From: Sipunculus nudus
Lineage: Eukaryota > Annelida > Sipuncula > Golfingiida > Sipunculidae
Direction of reading: 5' to 3'
DNA: 64,000 nucleotides
NCBI GenBank assembly: GCA_026874595.1
Contig: CM049318.1
Location: forward strand, 133,482 to 197,481
Positions 35,535 to 47,700 of this stretch are shown here, piece after piece (the first letter of the stretch is position 1; the number at the start of each line of letters is the position of its first letter). A program made the position numbers and the translations under genes. The notes beneath the pieces are model-generated. The model worked only from the letters and a program-made list of their open reading frames with translations. It did not search any database and had not been told where the DNA came from.

Positions 35535-38500
35535 GTGAGTAAATTCATCCCCAACTCCGACCATCCCCCCCACCCCCCACCGCCGGTTCTTAGAGGGTTT
35601 GGGAAATGGAGGTAGTCCCCAGATTTCTTACTTTACATAATAATCTAGTAAAATATTGTCAGGTAATCGAAATTAAATCTCTGTTATATTTAGTTTGCTA
35701 AGTTCATGACGAAATCCTTATCTTAGCATCTGCAAAGTTAGACTCTACGGAATATGTCAACACGTTGTCTTCCACAGTCTATTAAGTGTCAAGTTGTGAG
35801 AATTTGTGTATGAATTTGCGCTTGCTGGTTGTAGCTTTCCATATCGAACAATACTGAGGTAAATGAACTCATACAAATGGTTGTGTACCATATCCGCAAT
35901 TCGATATTTTGTTATATTAATCATCTAGCTGGCCAAAGACATTTGTGAAATGACACCCTTACTGTTGCGTGCCTGCAAATGATACTGAGGTCGTCACCAT
36001 TTATTTTTCAGACCGGTTCACGACGCCTGAATTAACAGAAGAGCAGGCAGCGTTATGGAGAAGTCAGTATCTTTATTTAACTTAATTTTTCTAAAAGGAT
36101 ACTTTTATATTTTATAAAAGTCCTCCTGAAAACATTTTAAGTTATGGCAGGGAAAACTTCTTTACAATCTCCATTACAATCTCCAACTTATCTGTCAGGA
36201 AAGATACTATAATACAGTATCTATCCAGCTTTAACTGTACTGACCAACTTTATTGGGTTTTAAATCTGTTGCAGATTGGGAGATAGAAATGTATGGGAAA
36301 CCGGTGGAAAGAGAAGGTACGTTCTTCATGCAAGCATCTTGATTTCAGTCTAATAATCTACTTTTGTGAGCAATTCTACTTATCATTATTTTTAATTTGT
36401 ACATACCTATGTACATAACATGGGCCTCGTGCCAATGAGTCCCCAGTGCACCTATACCAAATTTAAGCAGAGGAGTTAATCACAAACGTGCATGACGTGT
36501 ATATATATATATATATATATGTGTGTGTTTGTGTGTGTGTATGTGTGTGTGTTTGTGCGATTTACAAATAACCTGAATCACTCAAGGCAATTTGTAAAAT
36601 GAATACAAAAGTCATGCCCTTAACTACAAATTTCACGAAAAAAAGGACTCGACTTGTTTATATTCTTAGGTATTATTTATTCTTTGTCATCGTTTCCTAT
36701 AATATTTTTTAATTTTACAGAAATTCCTTGCTACGTTCTTTGTCACAAAAGGGACAAACACATTTTGTGGACCTTTGGTTAATATATATGCCTAACCCTC
36801 GTGTACATGCCTAAATGTTTCTAGAAATTTTACATAAATCTGCACTGTGCCATGGGAATGAATAAAGCTTTCTTTTATATAAAATAGTACTATTTTCATG
36901 TGTACTTTACAGAAAAATAACACCGAAGTAAATTTAAACTTTTAATGTTGTTATATTTTTCAAGTCGTTTTAGTTTAAAAACTGATGTAGTTGAGTTTAG
37001 TTCTTTTCTCCAATACATTCACAGGTCCAATGGAACACCCTGAAGTCATAGATTTACGTAAGTCTTGCTATATCATTTTTCTAACAACAAAAAATTGAGA
37101 GGTTTATTCTTAAATTTGTCATACTCCTTATCCTTGAACTAATTATTGTTTTATACCTCATAAATAACGAGCCATTTCTTTCATGTTTCATTGTTATCAC
37201 TATAGTGTTTAATACAGATGAATAAACCAGAATGGCGGACATACAGCCATCATCAAAAACCAACTGAGTCAGTTTCTCTAGCTCGTATGTGTGAGCCATA
37301 TTTGAAATGTTCTTCATCAGCTTTTTGTGTTCAATACAACCTTCCTTGATGGACCAAATGCCTCGCAGCAATGCGTGAAACTGCACCAGGTTCAGAACAT
37401 TGAATTGCATGCTGATGATCTACATTATTTAAAATTTTATATGACAACATTACTAGCCAGTAGTTAAAAGCAAGAAACATTACACGGTTTAACTTGACGT
37501 TCATGTCGAACTAAGGCTCTCAAGTTAATTAATAAGTTGAATGAATTTAACTAGGAGATGACGGTTACAACAGCGTTCAACTTAAACTTAATCTCTTGGA
37601 AAATGAACTTGAAGGGCTAAAGGACGATTTTTGTTGATTTTTTAATTTCTCTTAGGCTTTTAAGTTGATGAATTGACTAAAATTTTCAGATTTAAGAATG
37701 TTTTGTATTACAGAGTATGGAACTGACGATGAAGACAGTCATTACTCTTCAGATCTGGGTCCAAGCGACCATTCCCATTCGGGTGTGTCATTATTTCTTT
37801 AATGGAAGAATGTTATAACCTTTAACATCAGTCTTTATTTTAATTTATGCAGTGCCGTCTCACGTGTGACCATGATCAGAAAAAATAAATGATTTATGTC
37901 TATTGCCCCACTGTCTGTCCCTCCGTCTATTAGCAGGGTACTAATTGTAAACATAAGTCCTAGAAAGATCCATCTTTACATCCAGAAAATATCAATTTCG
38001 ACTAACGAGATTGAAATTTATAAATTACGCAGAGCAGGTAGGGCAGGGTTTTTATAATGATATGTTCATTTGTAGCCTTCATTTGTAACTTTATCCAGTT
38101 TGTGTTTGAACTTAGCGCTGAAATTGAAAGAAAAACGCACGAGTTAACTGGGCTTTTTATATCCGACTTTGACTCTAAAGTAACTTGATGAGTTCATTTA
38201 ATATAACGAGTACACCAGCGTCCAGCTTCAGCTTAAGGTCTCGAGATGAATATATAAGGAAAAAAATCAATTTGAGTTAATTTTGTAATTCTTCTTTGAC
38301 TTTGTTGATCAACTGTAAAACAGTACTTTCGCATTTATTGATGCTTCTTTTTTAAAGGCGATGATTCTGATGAGGGAGGCGGCCAGTCTTCTTCAGACGG
38401 GGGTCGAGTAGACCAGTCAGAGGCAGCTTCCGAATCACCCTCGTGTGAGTAATTATTTCTTCAATGGAATAATGTTGACGCGTTTTCTTTGGCTTTGTTG

Positions 38501-41500
38501 ATTAAATGTAAATCATTGCTGGTACTTTCGCATTAATTGATGCTTCTTTTTTAAAGGCGATGATTCTGATGAGGAAGGCGGACAGTCTTCTGCTGACGGG
38601 GGCCTAGTAGACCAGTCAGAGGCAGCTTCCGAATCACCCTCGTGTGAGTAATTACTTCTTTAATGAAATAATGGTGACGCCTTTTCTTTGGCTTTGTTGA
38701 TCAACTGTAAAACAGTACTGGTACTTTCACAATTATTGATGCTTCTTTTTTAAAGGTGATGATTCTGATGAGGAAGGCGGCCAGTCTTCTTCAGACGGGG
38801 GCCCAGTAGACCAGTCAGAGGCAGCTTCCGAATCACCCTCGTGTGAGTAATTATCATTTTAATGCAATAATGTTGACGCGTTTTCTTTGACTTTGTTGAT
38901 CAACTGCAAAACATAACTGGTACTTTCACAATTATTGATGCTTCTTTTATAAAGGCGATGATTCTGATGAGGAAGGCGGCCATTCTTCTTCAGACAGGGT
39001 CCCAGTAGACCAGTCAGAGGCAGCTTCCAAAACACCCTCGTGTGAGTAATTATTACTTTAATGGAATAATGTTGACGCCTTTTCGAATCAGTCGTTACGT
39101 GAATTTATGTACTGCCCGCTGACATGTGAGATCCAGGTTTCTTAAGCTCAGCTTACTTGTAGTCATTTTTAGCTTAGCTGACTTTCAGTCATGCTGGGCT
39201 ATAGCGATGGGTCTTTGTCCGGCGTCCTTCCGTCTGTCCGTCCGGCCGTACGTCCGGCCGTCCGGCCGGCCGTCCGTCCGTTAGCAGGGCACAAATCGTA
39301 ACCATAGGGGCTAGGGCCATGAACCCTATGCAGTCTTAGAGGTTCTAGAAAGATCTCCTTGCAAACCTGAAATTAGGTCACTGCGACCTATATTCTCGAA
39401 GTTATGGGGTGTGTTTGCACCCCCCAGAAATAACTCTTTTAGCCAAAATTTTCATCCCAAACCTTCCATCTTTCACATACAGCTCACCTACCAACAGGGG
39501 AAGAACCATAATTATTGTGAGGTCACAAGGTCAAAGGTCAAGGTCACAAAACCAACTTCTTTGAATAGCCTCAGGATGCATTTTAAGCCAAACAATTCAT
39601 CCCCATTCTTTGATCTTTCACATATAGCTCACCTACTAAGTGGGAGAAGAATCCTACAGATGTTGAGTTCAAAAGGTCAACGGTCAAGGTCACAATATTG
39701 TTCTAAATGCTTGTGAACATATTTCAAGTGAAACTGTTCAACCCAAACCTTCAGTCTTTCACATATGCCACATCTATGCATCACTAAATTTGAGTCAACT
39801 TCATATTTATGGGTCTTTTTTGCATGAAGAAATAACTAATTGATTTTGAGGTCAGCTGGTCAGGAGGTTAAAGGATGCAGGTCTAAGTTATTCACTCATT
39901 GGTTGCCAAGTACTAATTACACCCAGCCAGATGTAAGTGGTTAGTAGTTACCCATCATTTAGAAAGAATCCAGTTGATATGTGGGCAAAAGGCCAAGGTC
40001 ATAGCTCAGGGATGTTCACAATAACTTATTTTGTAGACCATCTCTATTTTTCTTGTTTTCTTGTATATACAACCATATGGCACTCACAACTGGTACATCT
40101 CACTATGTGCCCATAATTGTCAGTGACACTTGTGATATATGACTCCCTTTTGTATCAGCTCATGGAGTGATAAGGATATATCATTAGTGCATAACAAAAA
40201 CACTGTTGCCGAATGCTTTGGCCAGGCATTAAGACTATGAGAGTTAAGTGTTAAGTTTAGCTACTGATTTATAAAATGATGGGAACATTCTGCAGTTTAT
40301 ATCACGGAATCATAGCAATAAACTTAGTTTTCTAGATATCTGAATATTATTATACAAATCATCAGATATACCAGCAAGTGTTTGTTCTGATATAAGTGGG
40401 TCTGTACCTGGATTTAGGATGGCTTTATTTGATTACAAGACTCTTAGTGATGCTTTCTGCATTTCTTTTCTTTTAGGTTTTGCAGTTTACCTACCCTGCT
40501 GACCCCATTGAATAGCAAGCTGATAATTAAAACAAATTGGACTTGCACTTTTTACATTTGCATGTTCATAAATCTGATATGAGAGCTCTCCAACCTGATC
40601 ATGCCTTTTGAATTGTTTTGGACATTCATAACTGTTACATTCTTTGAAGCAATTGCTACAAGTTTAGTGTCTTATTGGAGGATGTGTGACTTGTCAGAAA
40701 ACCATTATGTCTGCCAGGTAGCCATTTTAGAAATCCTTTTGCCAGGACAGTTTCTGTGATTTTTTTATGATGTTTGGTCCCTTTTAGAGGATGTTTGTTG
40801 TTCAATTTCCGACCTGTCAGAAATCCAATATGGCCACCAGGACGCCATCTTTAAATTCCTTTAGAACATATTATCTCAAGAACTATTAAAGTGAATGCAG
40901 TGGGATGTATATTAATGTAATCTTGCATTGGGTCAAAGATTTCTTAATAAATATGACCATCATTTATGAAAGCTCAGTACAGTTGGCTTGTATTGAATAA
41001 AAATTAAAATGGAAGCACCCGTTTCACAATAGTTCTTGCATGGATTTCCTTGATCTTTGGCTATATTTTGATTTTATATGTGGCCTGTGTGGTATTCCTT
41101 TTGAGACTGACAGGTATCGAGCAAGCTGTGGGATTAGTTCCTGATAGCTCAACAACCATACATTTTGCCTCAGACCATCATTCACTATGTTTTAACCAGA
41201 CATATATGATAAGAATTTATGGCGATGTAGAAAGTTTAAACAAAATTGGCATATAGGTTCTGCAACAATTTTACTAGAAGTTGTGAATTGCAGCCCATGA
41301 TGTCGCTGGTCATGCTTGGCAGCTGAGCGTCATGACCCATGGGTCACTTGTAGATATTACGACTGATTTATGTCCATTGCCCTACTGCATGTTCGTCCGT
41401 CCATTAGCAGGGCACACATTATAACCGGAAGATAGAGCTAGCTCCTTACATCAAGATAATATAATTTTTGACAAAAGATATTGAAATTTGATATATTACA

Positions 41501-44500
41501 TATCAGAGATTACTCGAGTTGACAAGTTCTTGTCGAGCATAAATCTTGTTATTTTTATTGCCTCATACATGTAGATGGTAGTTTAAATGAACATTCATAT
41601 ATCTGACCTTGGTTTTCGCATTTATTACAGAGTTCATCCGTCAGATATATTTTCGAGTCACCTTTGAAAGTTGAAACAAAATCGGATAAACTAATTCATA
41701 CAAGTGAGACAAGAAGTGTCAGCATCTAATCTCTTTATCACTGTCTGTTGCCTGCGTTGTTGACTCCTTTTCTTTGGTATACAGTGATGCGGACCATTAT
41801 CTCTGTTGGCTACTTAATTTACTCTGCCTTATCAGGAATAAATATTCAATCTGTTTATATGTTTCCCAACTCAGCTTCGCAAGGAAATGGCGAATCTTCA
41901 CCCAAGCTATCACGTAATTATTGTTTAATGTCTCTTAACATTGCTGGCATAACTCTTTTCTGGCCATTCCCTTAATATTCTATGATGAAACTATTCTGTT
42001 TACCTTTACAGAGCAAGGGTACTGGTATGCGTACTTAGAGTACATTTTTTTCAAATTAAACACCGTAAACGACAGAGTCTCCTCAGTGTTTTAAATCTGT
42101 ATAACAGAAAATCACCTTATAAATATCTAGGGAATATATGAACACTCTTCAAATGTTGAATGCTTATTAATTGTAGGGAATAAAATCTGTTATATCTGAC
42201 TGGGAACTCCCTTTATGCCTTCTAATCCTATTACAAAAGTTCAGGGTAGATTGAGACAACAACCTAATAACATTGACTCTACACCCATCCTTATGTGATT
42301 TAGCGATGAGATACTCCTGAATTACAACTGATCAGTTTCTGTTGATTGGTAACTCACTGTTGCCTGAGCGATGCTGATATATGCTTAGAAATTTGCCATA
42401 AACACGGTTTTCATTTCTTTTATGTTTGCGTGTTTTTTTTTTTTTCATTCAGCTGTGCCAGCCTTTACCAAAGATGAACTGGGTATGGAAGAAAGAACGT
42501 GTTCCTCTCCACCTCCCCCAACTCTGGGTATGCCTGTTTCTCTGTTTCACTTTTTAGGAAATGCCTCGAATCATCTAGAGGTATAGATGCTGAGTTGAAT
42601 CATAAATGATTATTCATTAATTTTGTCAAGTGTTATTGTATTACTTTTCCATCACTGTCTTTATGTTTACTGTATGTACGCTCCCCCCTCTTTCTCTCTC
42701 TCATTGTGTGACAAGAAGTGTGAGCATCTCATCTCTTTATCACTGTCTGTTGCCTGCGTTGGTGTCTCGTTTTCGTTGGTATACAGTGATGCGGACTGTT
42801 ATCTCTGTTGACTAGTTAATTTGCTCTGTCTTATCAGGAATAAATATTCAATCTGTTTATTTGTTTCCCACTCAGCTTCGCAAAGAGATGGCGAATCTCC
42901 ACCCCAGCTATCACGTAAGTATTTTTAATATCTCTTAACCTTGCTGGCCTAACTCTTCTTTGGCCAATTCCTTAATATTCTATGTTGAAACTATTTTGTT
43001 AACCTTTCCAGAAGCAAGGGTATTGGTATGCGTACTTAGAGTACATTTTTTTTTCAGATAAAACCCCGTGGATGAGTGTCCTCAGTGTTTTAAATATGTA
43101 TAACAGAAAATCACCTTATAAATATCTAGAAAATGCATGAACACTCTTCACACGGTATATGCTTATTCACTGTATTGAATACAATCTGTTATATCTGACT
43201 GGGGACTCCCTCTATGCCTTCTAATCGTATTACAAAGGTTCAGGGTAGATTAAGACAACAATCTAATAACATTCAGCTGACATTTGTTAATCTATACTGA
43301 TTCTTATGCGATTTAGCGATGAGATACTCCTGAATTACAACTGATCAGTTTCTGTTGATTGGTAACTTACTCTTGTCTAAGCGATGCAGATATATGTGTA
43401 TTAACTTGCCATGTATACGGTTTTCATTTCTCTGATTTTTTTTTTCATTTAGCTGTGCCAGCCGTTAGCAAAGATGAACTAAGTGTGGAAGAAAGAACGT
43501 GTTCCTCTCCCCCAACTCTGGGTATGCCTGTTTCTCTCTTACTTTTTTTTTAAGAAATGCCTCGAATCATTCAGAGGTATAGATTCTGAGTTGAATCATA
43601 AGTGATTATTCATTGATTTTTGTCAAGTGTTATTATATAACTTTTCAATCACTGTCTTTATGTGTACTGTATGTATTCCCTCCCCCTCTCTCATTGTGTG
43701 ACAAAAAGTGTGACCATCTCATCTCTTTATTACTGTCTGTTGCCTGCGTTGTTGTCTCGTTTTCTTTGGTATACAGTGATGCGAACCATTATCTCTGTTG
43801 ACTTATTAATTTGCTCTGTCTTATCAGGAATAAATATTCAATCTGTTTATTTGTTTCCCACTCAGCTTCGCAAGGGGATGGCGAATCTCCACCCAAGCTA
43901 TCACGTAAGTATTTTTAATATCTCTTAACCTTGCTGGCCTAACTCTTCTTTGGCCAATTCCTTATTATTCTATGTTGTAACTATTTTGTTAACCTTTCCA
44001 GAAGCAAGGGTACTTATGTGCGTACTTAGAGTACATTTTTCCAGATTAAACACCGTGAACGACAGAGTGTCCTCAGTGTTTTAAATATGTATAACAGAAA
44101 ATCACCTTATTAATATCTAGAAATGCATGAACACTTTTCAAATGTTGAATGCTTATTCATTGTAGGGAATAAAATCTGTTATTTCTGACTGGGGACTCCC
44201 TCTATGCCTTCTAATCGTTTTAAAAAGGTTCATGGTAGATTGAGACAACAATCTAATTATATTCAGGGTGCATTTGTGACTCTACACTCATCCCCATGTC
44301 ATTTAGTGATGAGATACTCCTGAAAAACAACTCTTTCAGTTTCTGTTCATCGGTATCTCACTCTTGCCTAAGCGATGCAGATATATGCGTATAAACTTGC
44401 CATGTACACGGTTGTCATTTCTTTTATGTTTTTTTCTTCATTTAGCTATGATAGCCGTTACCAAAGATGAACTGGGTGTGAAAGAAAGGTGTTCCTCTCC

Positions 44501-44672
44501 GCCTCGCCCAACTCTTGGTATGCCTGTTTCTCTCCTTTTTTTAAGGAAATGCCTCGAAACATTTATAGGTATAGATGCTGAGTTGAATCATAAATGATTT
44601 TTCATTGATTTCTGTCAAGTGTTATTATATTACTTTTCAATCACTCTCTTTATGTGTACTGTATGTATTGCC

Positions 44673-44729
<57 letters not shown>

Positions 44730-47700
44730 ATTGGGTGACAAGAACTATGAGCATCTAATTTCTTTATCACTGTCTGTTGGCTGCGTTGTTGTCTCGCTTT
44801 CTTTGGTAAACAGTGCTGCGGACCATTATCTCTGTTGACTACTTAATTTGCTCTGTCTTATCAGGAATAAATATTCAATCAGTTTATTTGTTTCCCACTC
44901 AGCTTCGCAAGGGGATGGCGAATCTTCACCCAAGCTATCATGTAAGTATTTCTTAATGTCTATTAAATTTGCTGGCCTAACTCTTTTCTGGCCAATCTAT
45001 TTATATTCTATGTTGAAACTATTCTGTTAACCTTTCCAGAAGCAAAGGTACTCGTATGTATACTTAGAGTTCATGTTTTGAGATTAAACACCGTGTAAGA
45101 CATAGTATCCTCAGTGTTATAAATCTGTATAACAGAAAATCACCTTATAAATATCTAGGGAATGCATGAACACTCTTCAAATGTTGAATGTATATTCATT
45201 GTAGGGAATAAAATCTGTAATATCAGACTTGGGACTCCCTTTATGCCTTCTTATCGTATTACAAATATTCAGGGTAGATTGAGACAACGACCTAATAACA
45301 TTGACTCTTCACCCATCCTTATGTGATTTAGCGATGAGATACTCCTGAATTACAACTGATCAGTCTCTGTTGATTGGTAACTTACTGTTGCCTAAGCGAT
45401 GCAGATATATGCTTAGAAATTTGCCACGAACAAGGTTTTCATTTCTTTTATGTTTGCTTGGTTTTTTTTTCATTTAGCTGTGCCAGCCATTACCAAAGAT
45501 GACCTGGGTATGGAAGAAAGAACGTGTTCCTCTCCGCCTCCCCCAAGTTCAGAACCTAAAAAGGAAACACCTACTGAAGAATCCGCCTACCCAGAATCAC
45601 GTACGAGTGTCGTGTCCTCTTCCCATAGATTTATTTTATTTTGTCCAATTCTCATGCAAAATTTAAAAAATGTAAATGGTTTATTGGTTTAATTATTCGT
45701 ATTAACTTTATATATCATATGAGATAACTGTCGCCTTCATTAGCTTTTATTATTGTATACACATGAAGAGGATTAAAATGTATCGAAGAGCACAATGAAG
45801 CTATATGCAAAACTGAAAACTGACGGTCATGATGCATTATTAGTTACGGTATGATATATTTTGCACTCGATCATCCACTTGCGTAATTTCCTATTCCGCT
45901 TGATGGGCGATAGAAAATTAGATTTCGAACGCTTAAAATAATATGAGAAACAGTCATGAAGGTCAAGTCATGGTGTCGGAGGTCATGCTTGTCAGCTAAG
46001 AAACTCAGTCAATCCCTCACTTTTTATTTATGTTCGCAGATGCCAGGGGGCGTAGACGTTCTAGGCTTCCCCGTCGCCAAGGGCAAGGTAAAAGGTGCCC
46101 TACATGTGGTCAAAGGAAAAGTAATGTGAAAAGACACATTCGGCAGGTCCATTGCGACACGGCACAGCCCAAGGAGCACATAAAGCCGTGTACAGTCGCG
46201 GGGTGCACATTTCTAGGCCAACGACTAGATTCACACCTCGTGAATGTGCACCACTTCCCGAGAGGGACGGCACTGCATAAGATGTACTTGACACAGAACA
46301 CTCCGGCCCAACGATTAATTCTGGACGAATTCAAAAGACACCTGACTTCTTTCAGCGGCGGTGCTCGCAGTGCGAGCTCCGCCCAGCAACATGCTGCCCA
46401 GGTAGAAAAGATGTTGAAGGATATGCACAGTGTGCATGACGTAACCACAGCCAAATTGCAGAAGTCCTTGGAATCAGGAAACATTAAGTCTCTTCAAGAA
46501 AGCACACAACCAGGCACATTCCGTAGTTATATAAACTCACTACAGCTCTATGTCTCATTTTTGAAAGACAAGGTGGAATGTGAAGGATCACTTGTAAATA
46601 TCACGACAGCGTCCCTAGGAATAGTTTCCAACCTATTGCGAAATTGGTTAAAGTCTACCTGCAAACAAAACCTTGAGAGGCAGGCCCAACGACGCATTGA
46701 TGAACATCACGAAATTCCCACACCCTCGGACATTTTGAAGTATATGAAGAGTGACTACGCTCACAGAATGGAGGAATATTTTAAAGCAGGCGATGGTCCT
46801 GTGATACAGATGAGGAACCATTTGCTGCTACAATTTCTGATTAACAATGCCCAGAGAGCGGGTCCTTTGATAAACATGACTGTCAGGGACTACAAAAACG
46901 CAGTGATGCATGGAGATAAGAAAGTGATATTAGTACGTAACCATTGTTTGTAATATTGTAAGTAAATGTCCATTTTTATCAAGTTTGATGTAACAAAAAT
47001 GGCTGGTTTTCTATTCAAACTGTCTAAGGTGCAACGATGACGTTGAGTTGTTGAATGTGTTGATGTGCAAACCAATTTTATCCATATTTATAATATCGTG
47101 TTATAATCAATTTGTTGCTGGACAATTAACGTACTTTTTGTTAATATTTTCAAACCAGTTGAAGAATGATTTTCAAAAGTGCCTTTCATGTGATATATTT
47201 TGCACTGCATGGATGTCTAGATAATAGTTAATACTGTATTTTTCTGTAAGACTTATTTCGTACTCATCACACTTAGTTGCTCAAATTCAGCTGGCCTGGC
47301 TGGTAAAATGTGAAACTTTACCATAATCAGGCCATATATAGTAAACCTATGCTCTCAATGTTACTAATAGTAATGAATATTATGTGGGCGAAGTTTTTAA
47401 CTCGCGGTCAGCACTAAACGCATAAATAGATGTTTGCCTTGATGTGACAGTTTAATAGAAACTTGATTCTATTTACAAGAGTAACATAAATTAAATGTGT
47501 AACATTCTGATACCTGTATTTATAGGTGGCCAAGCACAAAACAACCGGGAGTTATGGAGCGTCAATGCTAGTGGTCTCATGTGGACATGCCAAACAACTG
47601 GACGTTTGGGTTAACAAGCTTAGAAAAAAACTCGCCGTGCAGACATGTCCTAACATGTTCCCCGGAAGATCCGGCGAAAAATTCACCAATTCCGCTTTCA

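Noticed and set aside
38358-39041. Regularly spaced repeats that could be read as a CRISPR-like array
   Set aside because: Units are 87-base exons with splice sites and 112-base similar introns in an animal gene. Repeats and spacers are both conserved, which does not fit CRISPR.
46100-46484. Two antisense open frames under the core exon
   Set aside because: They are shadows of a strongly supported plus-strand coding exon.
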